Source of the DNA: Piscicola geometra
Lineage: Eukaryota; Annelida; Clitellata; Hirudinida; Piscicolidae
Assembly: GCA_943735955.1 (NCBI GenBank)
Contig: OX030956.1
Span: 15,248,695 to 15,312,694 of the forward strand
Reading direction: 5' to 3'
DNA length: 64,000 nt
Shown: positions 29,146 to 38,073 of the stretch, piece by piece
Layout of the letters: every line of letters starts with the position of its first letter
How positions within the stretch are numbered: the stretch's first letter is position 1
Translations under genes and position numbers: made by a program
The notes under the pieces: model-generated
The model's input: only the letters and a program-made list of their open reading frames with translations
What the model was told of the DNA's origin: nothing
Database searches by the model: none

Positions 29146-31603
29146 TGAGTAGACGAATGATGATGGCGGAGCGATACTAGCAGTGTATGCCTGAGCGACT
29201 TAGGGACTCAAAACTGGTTCTTACCTGCACGGAAGAAACTTGAAGAAACATATGATTGAGACGACTTTTATTGAGGGCATTCGGAATGAGTCATTTGAAA
29301 CATCATGCAGAAATGATATTTATGATTAGTTGAAAGTGTGTTTGAAGTTAGGTATAGTTTAAGAATGGATAGTCTTTAATGTCTGATACTTGACAGTCCG
29401 ACTGAGTTCCATCTGACGAGAAGCTTTTATTGAATTTGATTTGTGAAATGTGCGAGGGAAACTTGTAGGATGCGGTGATTTAATCGATGAGTTGATAAGA
29501 TATTCTGCATGCATTAGTAAGAATCACTTTGCAGTCGTGAGACTTGAGGGATGAGATTACAGCTCTACGGTGCGAGGTGGTGACTGCCAAACAAGCACTC
29601 ATCTGCAGGAAACTCAATTAAAAGAACTTCTTCAAATAGCGTGCATGAGACTTTATATAGGCAATAAAGGGTAAAGTAACTTCGGAAAAGTGAAGATTGG
29701 CGAAGAGTCTTGAAGCATGAGATGATCATCCGTTGATATCTGTAGATGACTTTATTTACAAAATTCTATGCTTGTACGCTGGATTAGAATTAGAGATACA
29801 AAGGTAACTTTAGTTGAATCTCTGTAGCACTTTGAAATTCTTGATAACAACTTTGAATTTGGAATTTTCAAACCTAGACTTAATGAGCCACCTTTTGAAT
29901 TCAAGTCATCAGTAGAATGATCTAGGGAAGAACATATTGTATGCAAGATTCATTGCGAATTCGTGTAGGGATGATGACCATGAGGTAGAATTTAGTGACA
30001 GACGAGGAAAAGGTTAAAGATGAAACTTTCTGAAACACTTAAAATGATGACAGAGTTGTGTTAATTGAGCGCTGATGTGACTAGACTTTCTGGCGTGCTT
30101 TCCTGATCGGATATATCTACTTCTTATAGATTTGAATTTCATGTGTATGGATACCTTTTATAATTCGAGAGATATAACTTACTTTTGAGCATATAATGAT
30201 AAATTTAACTACCTATTGTAGTCAAGCAAATCATCTGAGTAGACGAATGATGATGGCGAAGTGGTGACTGCCAAACAGGCACTCATCTGCAGGAAACTCA
30301 ATTAAAAGAACTTTTTTAAATAGCGTGCATGAGACTTTTTATAGGCAATAAAGGGTAAAGTAACTTCGGAAAAGTGAAGATTGGCGAAGAGTCTTGAAGC
30401 ATGAGATGATCATCCGTTGATATCTGTAGATGACTTTATTTACAAAATTCTATGCTTGTACGCTGGATTAGAATTAGAGAAACAAAGGTAACTTTAGTTG
30501 AATCTCTGTAGCACTTTGAAATTCTTGATAACAACTTTGAATTTAGAATTTTCAAACCTAGACTTAATGAGCCACCTTTTGAATTCAAGTCATCAGTAGA
30601 ATGATCTAGGGAAGAACATATTGTATGCAAGATTCATTGCGAATTCGTGTAGGGATGATGACCATTAGGTAGAATTTAGTGACAGACGAGGAAATGGTTA
30701 AATATGAAACTTTTTGAAACACTCAAAATGATGACAGAGTTGTGTTAATTAAGCGCTGATGTGACTAGACTTTCTGGCGTGCTTTCCTGATCGGATATAT
30801 CTACTTCTTATAGATTTGAATTTCATGTGTATGGATACCTTTTATAATTCGAGAGATATAACTTACTTTTGAGCATATACTGATAGATTTAACTACCTAT
30901 TGTAGTCAAGCAAATCATCTGAGTAGACGAATGATGATGGCGAAGTGGTGACTGCCAAACAGGCACTCATCTGCAGGAAACTCAATTAAAAGAACTTCTT
31001 CAAATAGCGTGCATGAGACTTTATATAGGCAATAAAGGGTAAAGTAACTTCGGAAAAGTGAAGATTGGCGAAGAGTCTTGAAGCATGAGATGATCATCCG
31101 TTGATATCTGTAGATGACTTTATTTACAAAATTCTATGCTTGTACGCTGGATTAGAATTAGAGAAACAAAGGTAACTTTAGTTGAATCTCTGTAGCACTT
31201 TGAAATTCTTGATAACAACTTTGAATTTAGAATTTTCAAACCTAGACTTAATGAGCCACCTTTTGAATTCAAGTCATCAGTAGAATGATCTAGGGAAGAA
31301 CATATTGTATGCAAGATTCATTGCGAATTCGTGTAGGGATGATGACCATTAGGTAGAATTTAGTAACAGACGAGGAAATGGTTAAAGATGAAACTTTCTG
31401 AAACACTTAAAATGATGACAGAGTTGTGTTAATTGAGCGCTGATGTGACTAGACTTTCTGGCGTGCTTTCCTGATCGGATATATCTACTTCTTATAGATT
31501 TGAATTTCATGTGTATGGATACCTTTTATAATTCGAGAGATATAACTTACTTTTGAGCATATAATGATAAATTTAACTACCTATTGTAGTCAAGCAAATC
31601 ATC
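29146..31603 (+). repeat. Satellite period 15: A-B-B, array edge
   Basis: A 29146-30235, B 30236-30919, B 30920-31603. The expected C position is taken by the diverged edge monomer. Confidence 0.94.
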
Positions 31604-32070
31604 TGAGTAGACGAATGATGATGGCGAAGTGGTGACTGCCAAACAGGCACTCATCTGCAGGAATCTCAACTAAAAGAAACAAAGGTAACTTTAGTTGAAT
31701 CTCTGTAGCACTGTGAAATTCTTGATAGCACCTATGAATTTGGAAATTTCAAACCAAGACATAATAGAGCCACCTACTGTATTAAGGTCATCAGTAGAAT
31801 GATCCAGGAAAGAACATATTGTATGCAAGATTTATTGCGAATTCTAGTAGGGATGATGACCATGAGGTAGAAATTAGTGACAACGAGGAAATGGTTAAAG
31901 ATGAAACTTCCTCAAACACTTAAAATGATGACAGAGTTGTGTTTATTGAGCTTTATGGCGTGCTTTCCTAATAGGATATATCTACTTCTTATAGATTTGA
32001 ATTTCATGTGTATGGATACCTTTTATAATTCGAGAGATATAACTCACTTTTGAGCATAATGTTGAATTTT
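31604..32070 (+). repeat. Diverged edge monomer of the satellite (C lineage, undeleted)
   Basis: Starts with the normal 23-base head, then shows many substitutions and two private deletions (between the AAAAGA and GAAACAAAGG stretches, and after TTATTGAG). It has bases diagnostic for C (CACTGTGAAATTC, GATAGCACCTATG, CCTAAT, ATAACTCAC) but keeps the CCACCT to TTATTGAG block that all other C monomers lack. Homology stops near 32,070 at GTTGAATTTT. Sequence decay at array ends is typical of satellites that homogenise by unequal exchange. Confidence 0.9.
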
Positions 32071-32354
32071 CGATAAATTAAAATGAAGTCTGCATGGTGG
32101 AGTTGTACTTTAATCATTTTTCTAGTATTTGAATTATGATTGGGAATAACTTGCCTAACAAGCTTTTTATTTGCTAAAAATCGTTAAGACGCCATTATAC
32201 TAATAGTATCACTAAAAATGATTAGATATTGTAAAATTTACGACGTAATTCTTTAGTATTTTGAAACACTGAAACTGTATCATTTTTTAATTCATTTGAT
32301 CATATTAAATAATGTTATTATATCGTTATTACTCATACAATTAGTTATTCAATG

Positions 32355-32396
32355 TTTAAACTTTATAGTATAAAGTTTAAAGTTTAAACTTTAAAC
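32355..32396. repeat. Overlapping AT palindromes
   Basis: Two overlapping inverted repeats. 32,355-32,381 has 13-base arms TTTAAACTTTATA around a single G. 32,375-32,396 is a perfect 22-base palindrome built from GTTTAAA and its complement. The cluster could extrude as a cruciform. No terminal duplication marks it as a transposon. Confidence 0.85.
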
Positions 32397-33110
32397 AATA
32401 TGAATTGTGTCTGAAGTATTTACGATATATTTGTAATGCGCTTTTGTTGTTTTTGATTAATTTTTAAATTTATATCTAATAAAATATGTAAAGATAACTC
32501 ACAGTTAAAGAGGAAGAATTCAGGAAAATGGCCTTCTAGAATGTGACCATATACCTTAAGTCACTATGGTATAGTAATATATACTGGAACTCACTGATTA
32601 CCGCCCGTAGTATGTTAGCGTTAACTCTATTCGCGATCTTTGATGAATTTTATTTTCTTCTAATACTGCTCCCCTCAATTGTTAAATTATTTTACCGATC
32701 AATATTTATTTATCTTTAAATTTTTTAAACCTTTTTAATTCTGTTTTTTTCAAATGAATTTAAAGTGTTAAAAAATGCTTACATTTTATATATCTTGAAG
32801 ACTTTATTCAATAATGTTTTTGAAAAACCTTTCATTTATTTTCTAAAAAATATTATGCAAAATATAATAATAAATTTTATTTAAATATATATCAAGAAGA
32901 AATCATCTTCAAAAATAAAAGTGCCAAAGTGTCTTTGAACACATTTTTAATCAATCGATCAAATCAGTTTCTATAGCGCTCTTTCCTCAAATTCAGTTTG
33001 AAATTGTTCAAAAACAATACCATTGACTGTTCAATCCAAAAAGACATTCTAGAAAGAATTAAAAACTCTAAATTTCAAAAAGACAATAATTGAAGAACTC
33101 TCGCTTTTTA

Positions 33111-33262
33111 TTGTTAATACAAATTTAGTTTTATTTAAATAATTATCGTTCATTAAATATTGTTCATTCTCACTTTTTATTGTTTATACAAATTTAGTTG
33201 TTTTATTGAAATAATTATAATTCTTTTAATTTTATTCATTTTCGCTTTTTATTGTTAATAAT
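33111..33262 (+). repeat. Degenerate short tandem repeat
   Basis: Two and a half copies of a unit of about 59-72 bases that begins TCRCTTTTTATTGTT, followed by AATAC/TATACAAATTTAGTT and an AT-rich stretch. Copies start near 33,111, 33,170 and 33,242. Confidence 0.6.
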
Positions 33263-33749
33263 TTTTTAAAATAAGTAGAATTTCGTTTTCTATTCCAACA
33301 TAAAATTATGTGCTTTTAAAGATTTATTTATTTTGGTAGAAAATAAACGGTTTAAAATCTTTTATTTATTATGAATTCTTTTTTTTTAAATAGTACTTTC
33401 TTTTTTTTTAATACATGATCTTGTCAAGTTTCAACATTAAATGAAACTCATCAAAAAAGTTATAATGAAATAACGTGGGGACGTCGTCCCGTCAAACTCT
33501 TATGTAATTATTTGGCTTAAGCATTGAAAATAATTCGCCAAAACGCTCACTTTTCGGGAGTTTAAAAATTGAATAACTTTTGAACCATTTGAGATATTTG
33601 GAAAATGTAAAGTGATTTAAAATCTACACTTCAAGATCTATCATAGGAATATTTTATTTTTTAAATTAATAAATTTTGAAAATTTCGTGGCGGTTGCTAC
33701 CTATATGACTGCATTGAATTGAAACCTCATATTTAAAATCCAAGGTTGT

Positions 33750-33970
33750 AGGTTAACTGCACACAAAAATAAGCACAGTGCATGTGTTAAATGCACATTT
33801 GATTTTGCACATTTCTTCATTTTTACAGAAAAAATGTTAATTTAGGGTTTATGGTTAAGGTTAGGATAAATGTTAGGGTTTTCAGAAAAATCGCATTTCA
33901 AGAAGAAATGTGCAAAATCAAATGTGCATTTAACACATGCAGTGTGCTTACTTTTGTGTGCAGTTAACCT
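33750..33970. mobile_element. Foldback MITE with 69-bp inverted arms
   Basis: The arms 33,750-33,818 and 33,902-33,970 are inverted repeats matching at about 67 of 69 positions; both outer ends read AGGTTAACTGCACACAAAA. The 83-base loop carries telomere-like words (TTAGGG, GGTTAGG, TTAGGG). No coding capacity. It abuts the 5' broken end of a LINE, and no clear target-site duplication is visible, so the superfamily cannot be assigned. Confidence 0.88.
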
Positions 33971-35429
33971 GACTTGGAGACAGAATGGGTTACGTGCACA
34001 AGTGGAGTTAGACAGGGTTGTCCTTTATCTCCAATCCTCTTCAATTTGTACAGTGGGGATGTGGCAGCGGTCCTGGATAACCATCGAGCCGGGGTAGTGA
34101 TGAAAGTACACAATCAAATGGGTATGGAAAATAGTAGGAAAGAGTGGAGGTTTGGAGGAATGCTTTAGGCTGACGACATCCTAGTGATGGCGGAAAATGA
34201 AGATAATATGAAAATAGTGTTAGAGGATGTACTGAAGGTGTTAGAGGAATATGGAATAAAACTGAATGAAGAGAAATCTAAAGTTGTGGAACTGGTTGGT
34301 AATACAGGTATGGAAGGATGTCAAGAATGGGTAATTGGAGGTAGGACCATAAGAAAATGTGATGAGGTAAGGTATTTAGGATTAAAGCTTAAAGGGGGAA
34401 AATGGGGGGATTTATCAATTTGGTGAAATGATGAGAAACGTTGGAAGCCTAACCGGCATGGTAAAATATGGAGCAAAAAGATCGGGAAGTCGTTTTATCA
34501 TGGGCAGGGAGGCATGGAAAAGCTTGGTTGTAGGAAAGATAATGTACGGGGTTGCAGCAGTTGGTTGGTCAGCTAAGAAGAAAAAGAAGTTAGAGGTTTT
34601 GCAGACCAAGTTTGGGAGAGGGATATGGGGGGTAGAGACTAGCGTGAGAAATGTCGTAGTACATGGAGAAACAGCCTGGAGTACATTCTGAGAAAGAGAG
34701 GCTAAGGTCATGACAGACTTTGTGATTAGGACATTAGAGAAGAAAGATATAGTAGGAAGAGTAGGTAGAGCATGTGTAGAGGAGATAGGTAATAAATCTA
34801 AATGGTGGAGAGGTGTAGCCAACTTAGGAAAAAATTGGATGTGGAGGTTATGAGCAGAATGGTACGTGGAGGAAAAGGCGCACGAGCAAGAGTGTTTATG
34901 ATGGGCGTTTCAGAAAGAGAGGTCGGAGGGATGGGGGAAAGGGAACTGGTGAAGAGGATCCAACAAAATGGAAGGGAGGAATGTGGGAATAAGATACAGG
35001 AAAGTGAAAGATTGAGAATATACCGTGAGGAGAAGTCAGAAAGCAGGAAGTTGGAAAAATATGTAGATGGTTCAGATGGAGCGAAAGTTAGGATGATGTG
35101 TAGGGGGGATAGCTTGACGGTAAGGAATAATGAAATAGTGCGCTGGAAGTATGAGAAGGAGGATAGGAAGTGTGTTTGTGGGGAGGAAGAGAATGAGAGG
35201 CACGTTTTGCTGGAGTGCGGGTTGTATGAAGAGTGGAGAGAAGAATGGCTGACGGTTTGGAGAAGGGAGCGTGGAAAACAGGACCCGATGGAATGTTACC
35301 AGGAAGAGGATCGGAGGATGGAAGAAGTGGTGCTGAGAAGTGTGGGAGCAATCTGGAGACAGAGGGAGAGAAGAGAAAGGGGGAGATGAAGAAAAAGATT
35401 TGAAGTGTCGAGACAAAGGCACTATAAAG

Positions 35430-35470
<41 letters not shown>

Positions 35471-35471
35471 C
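33971..35471 (+). pseudogene. Decayed LINE reverse transcriptase with C-terminal CCHC motif (family 1)
   Basis: This is the 3' part of a non-LTR retrotransposon, which would copy its own RNA into DNA at a nicked target. Visible in order: the RT motif GVRQGCPLSPILFN from about 34,000; the catalytic box as stop-ADDI, where the Tyr codon is now TAG at 34,166-34,168; a thumb region ending YLGLKLKGGKWG near 34,400; then a frameshift at about 34,425 and a stop after TAWSTF at 34,690. A last open frame (34,802-35,389) ends in a zinc-binding pattern CVCGEEENERHVLLEC, as in LINEs with a C-terminal CCHC knuckle. The 5' half with the endonuclease is missing. A TAC repeat forms the 3' tail. The clade (R1/I-like or another) is uncertain. 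Certainly dead. Confidence 0.88.
35430..35471 (+). repeat. TAC trinucleotide repeat, LINE family 1 tail
   Basis: About 14 uninterrupted TAC units directly after the LINE 3' end (…ATAAAGAC). The second family-1 copy near 57,700 also runs into a TAC repeat, so this is probably the element's native 3' tail. Long serine-rich frames on the opposite strand are artefacts of the repeat. Confidence 0.9.
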
Positions 35472-35612
35472 TATAACCAAAATCCAAGCGCTATATTTAT
35501 ATTATATTAAAACAGTATGTGTCTGAAAAAATTAATTGGAAAAATTATTCATTTTCAAAATTTAAGTTATATTTTCCCGTTTAAAAAATTTCTACTTTCA
35601 AAAACTTTTTAA
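35472..35612. other. AT-rich spacer
   Basis: No feature recognised between the TAC tail and the next LINE. Confidence 0.5.
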
Positions 35613-37087
35613 TACAAAGAAGTAATAAGAAAAAGAATAGAAAAACATATGAATTTAAATGATTTATTTAGCAAAAGACAATATGGTTTTATTGGAGGAC
35701 AGTCGACTTCATTACAACTTCTAATGGTAATGGATAATTGGACTAGTATTTTAGACAAAGGAGGGGTAATCGATGTTATTTACACTGATTTTATGAAAGC
35801 ATTTGATAAGGTACCGCATAAAAAATTAATATATAAATTAGAAAATTATGGAATTGGTTATAAAACATGCAGGTGGATAATTAATTTTCTAAATGATAGG
35901 ATACAGAGGGTTAATGTTAATGGTGTTAAATCACAATGGGTAAAAGTAAAAAGTGGCATTTCCCAAGGATCAGTCTTGGGTCCAATATTATTTGTTTTAT
36001 TTATCAACGATCTGCCAGAGAGAGTGAGTTTAAATATATTTATGTACGCTGATGATTGTAAAATATATCAACAAATTAATGAAATAGAGGACCAAACAAG
36101 GCTACAAGAAGATATAAACAAAGTAGTGGAATGGAGTGTACAATGGGACCTGAGACTTCATCCACATAAATGTAAACTATTGCAGATATACAAAAATAAA
36201 AAGGAAGAAAGAGTTTATTCTATGCAGGATTATGAAGGAAGTCAGGTAGTTTTAGAAAGTATAGAGTATGAAAAAGACCTTGGTGTAATTATAGACAAGA
36301 ATTTAAAATTCCATATTTACATACAAAAACAAGTAAATAAAGCTAACCAATTATTAGGGCTAATAAGAAGAACGTTTAACTTTATTGATACAAAAACATT
36401 TAGATTATTATTTAAAGGTATAGTTAGACCCCATCTAGAATACCTTAGCAGTGTATGGAGTCCTTCAATGAAAAATCAAATTAATTGCATAGAAAATGTA
36501 CAAAGAAGGGCTACAAAAATGCTACCTTATCTAAAAGACAAGACTTACAACGATAGACTTAAAGTAATTAAGTTACCAACATTAAAATACCGAAGACTTC
36601 GAGGGGGCATAATCGAAACCTATAAAATACTTAATAATAAATATGATAGTAAAATAACTGAAGATATTTTCACACTTAATACAAGGCAATCAAGAGGAAA
36701 TTCACTAAAATTATCCAAAAAACAGTGCCAAAAGAATACAAGAAATTTTGTTTATACACATAGAGTGGTAACAGTTTGGAATAGCTTGCCTGATGAGATC
36801 GTAAAAGCTGAAAATACAGATAAATTTAAATAAAATTAGATAAATACTGGGAAAACCATTCCATGATGTACAACTATAAGTGCGACTATGACATAATAGT
36901 AAAAATAATTGATTAACATAAACATAAATATATAAATTTTTTTTATATAATAATTATTATTAGATATATATGTTTTGTTTTTTTGTTTTGTTTGATTTAT
37001 TTATTTATTTTTTATACTTATTTTTATAACCATTATAGAGGTCAAAAGATCTGCGTGGTTTTAACTCCCTAAACTAAACTAAACTAA
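35613..37087 (+). mobile_element. 5'-truncated Jockey/CR1-group LINE with CTAAA tail (family 2)
   Basis: The 5' end is truncated: the reverse transcriptase frame opens at 35,613 just after a TAA with no endonuclease upstream, as happens when target-primed reverse transcription stops early. The 3' UTR from about 36,930 is AT-rich and ends at 37,069-37,087 in three and a half CTAAA units, the likely native tail. The coding part is listed separately. Truncation means it cannot move on its own. Confidence 0.88.
35649..36833 (+). CDS. LINE reverse transcriptase fragment, 394 codons, open
   Basis: RNA-directed DNA polymerase domain of a non-LTR element. The motifs are in normal order: QYGF near residue 12, IYTDFMKAFDKVPHKKL (residues 44-60) with the first catalytic Asp, SGISQGSVLGPILFVLFIND (about 103-122), and FMYADD at 36,045-36,056 with both catalytic Asp intact. 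The C-terminal part carries the RRATKMLPYLKD and YNDRLKVIKLPTLKYRRLRGG blocks and WNSLPDEIV, typical of Jockey/CR1-group LINEs. The frame actually opens at 35,613 with no ATG, so the Met at 35,649 is only the first internal one. A one-base shift near 36,830 cuts off a further ~30 residues that continue in another frame. The open frame suggests a younger insertion than its neighbours. Confidence 0.9.
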   Translation: MNLNDLFSKRQYGFIGGQSTSLQLLMVMDNWTSILDKGGVIDVIYTDFMKAFDKVPHKKLIYKLENYGIGYKTCRWIINFLNDRIQRVNVNGVKSQWVKVKSGISQGSVLGPILFVLFINDLPERVSLNIFMYADDCKIYQQINEIEDQTRLQEDINKVVEWSVQWDLRLHPHKCKLLQIYKNKKEERVYSMQDYEGSQVVLESIEYEKDLGVIIDKNLKFHIYIQKQVNKANQLLGLIRRTFNFIDTKTFRLLFKGIVRPHLEYLSSVWSPSMKNQINCIENVQRRATKMLPYLKDKTYNDRLKVIKLPTLKYRRLRGGIIETYKILNNKYDSKITEDIFTLNTRQSRGNSLKLSKKQCQKNTRNFVYTHRVVTVWNSLPDEIVKAENTDKFK

Positions 37088-37390
37088 GAACGTTTCGACG
37101 ATTTCTAGTAAGAACATTTTCCAATTTGCAACATATCCTTGAAATTTCTGTTTTTTATGGGAAACAAATTTTAAAAAACTTATTGAATGAAGTATTTTCC
37201 ATTTAGCTTTGAACTTGATTTGATTTAGTTAGGATCCTTTCATTTGAATTATATGTAGGCTGTGAACTGAAATAATCAATAGCGGGGTGAGATACCATTT
37301 TGAGGAATTTTGAATACTGCTTCTAAGTGATGAATAAATAAGTAATAAATTTTTTCTTTTTTTTGGTCTATATTATTCACAGCCTGACAG
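37088..37390. other. Spacer without recognisable feature
   Basis: AT-rich DNA with no gene, RNA or repeat that could be recognised. Confidence 0.5.
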
Positions 37391-37577
37391 ACGCAGGTAG
37401 CGTGGTCGGTGACAAATCTCGGCTTGACCAACAATGAAAGGTCCTAGGTTCAAGTGCTACCAATGCCCTAGTCACCCAAAGGCGCAAATGAAAATATGCA
37501 GTCTAAGTAGGCTGGAAGCCCGTTCGGGTTATACGCCACTATAATAATGCTCGACATTATTATTATTCTTATTATGT
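37391..37577 (+). mobile_element. tRNA-derived SINE
   Basis: The head looks like an RNA polymerase III internal promoter: box A TAGCGTGGTCGG at 37,398-37,409 and box B GGTTCAAGTGC at 37,447-37,457, with tRNA-like spacing of about 38 bases. A tRNA-unrelated body follows (…GCCCGTTCGGGTTATACGCC…), then an ATT-rich tail (ACATTATTATTATTC). It does not fold as a functional tRNA. The source tRNA is unclear. Confidence 0.72.
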
Positions 37578-37773
37578 TACAGTGTTTCTAAGAACCATGG
37601 TTCTTATGCGCCAGAGGAGCCACTCTACACGGCGTACACATCTTTCAAAGCATACCTCGCAAACACCGCATCATATAAACTAAGTATATGATAGTTCACG
37701 GTTGCTCGTCAGGGATTCGAACAGGCGACCTAAGAGTCGCAGTTCCGACTTCTACCATCTAAGCCATCCCCGC
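37578..37773 (-). mobile_element. tRNA-derived SINE, opposite orientation
   Basis: Read on the minus strand, the head starts GCGGGGATGGCTTAGATGG. Box A TGGCTTAGATGG lies at 37,755-37,766 and box B GTTCGAATCCC at 37,712-37,722. An anticodon-arm-like hairpin (GCGAC…GTCGC) with CTCTTAG between hints at a Lys-like origin, but the loop is one base short. The 5' GCGGGGA has no pairing acceptor strand, so this is not a working tRNA gene. The body extends to an AATAAT-rich tail at the junction with the neighbouring SINE. Confidence 0.72.
37589..37606. repeat. Perfect 18-base palindrome
   Basis: TAAGAACCATGGTTCTTA, in the body of the minus-strand SINE near its tail. Confidence 0.9.
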
Positions 37774-37885
37774 TTTTGTATTGAATACTTCAATATCTTA
37801 TTCCTTTTTATTAATTATTTCAATTTTCTAATAATATATTTTCTAGGTTAAAAAAAGATTTTTCAACAAGTACTAAAATGACAAG

Positions 37886-38045
37886 ACGCCCATCTAACCA
37901 CCAGGGGCAGCGATCTGCTGCAAATCTTGGGGAGGGGGGTCTACCCAGCATGGATGATCCTGGGGGGTTCCTGTGGTCTTGACCCTTCATCCCCCACTTA
38001 AAAAACATTTTCAAACTTTTGATTTGATACGAATATTAAATTAAG
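37886..38045. mobile_element. Isolated hAT-type terminal fragment
   Basis: Contains GGGGCAGCGATCTGC near 37,910 and CATGGATGATCCTGGGGGG near 37,950, followed by CCCCACTT and an AT-rich stretch with ACGAATATTAA. The same layout is found at 63,875-64,000, and related words form the ends of the two DUF4371-type hAT copies in this window. No transposase is attached. Confidence 0.6.
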
Positions 38046-38073
38046 AAAAAAATTTCAGTATTAGAAACTCCAA

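Larger units (their letters stand above)
1..32070. repeat. Complex satellite array with higher-order structure (classes A, B, C)
   Basis: Head-to-tail tandem array; every monomer starts with the same 23 bases (TGAGTAGACGAATGATGATG then GCG). Three monomer classes are seen: A 1,090 bp, B 684 bp, C 499 or 506 bp. A is B plus a 406-bp block after base 23. C is B without about 182 bp in its middle. Order is always A, then 0 to 3 B, then C. Copies differ by only scattered substitutions. The array begins before base 1 and ends in a diverged edge monomer. A conserved 64-codon minus-strand frame recurs in A and B but looks like a by-product of sequence identity. Function is unknown; a centromeric or heterochromatic role is possible but not shown. 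Confidence 0.97.
32071..33749. other. AT-rich spacer between satellite and transposons
   Basis: No gene, RNA or transposon is recognisable here. The DNA is strongly AT-rich with poly-T tracts. It contains an AT palindrome cluster (32,355-32,396) and a degenerate tandem repeat (33,111-33,262), listed separately. Confidence 0.7.

Noticed and set aside
607..31314. Recurrent 60- and 64-codon minus-strand open frames, one or two per satellite period
   Set aside because: They repeat only because the DNA repeats. Codons change without regard to synonymous sites, there is no family resemblance, and class C, made from the same DNA, destroys the frame.
1..31603. CRISPR array
   Set aside because: Repeats are hundreds of bases long with no unique spacers, and the context is eukaryotic.
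1..32070. Centromere identity and a CENP-B box
   Set aside because: No match to the TTCG-N4-A-N2-CGGG pattern; TTCGGAAAAGTG lacks the CGGG half. Array structure alone does not prove a centromere.
33830..33890. Telomere end
   Set aside because: Only a few degenerate TTAGGG-like words within a foldback loop, not a tandem telomeric array.
34415..34822. 135-codon minus-strand frame opposite the family 1 LINE, and similar antisense frames in the other LINEs
   Set aside because: Antisense shadows of recognisable reverse transcriptase sequence.
37700..37773. Functional tRNA gene on the minus strand
   Set aside because: Acceptor strands do not pair and the anticodon loop is one base short; A and B boxes plus a tRNA-unrelated body fit a SINE.
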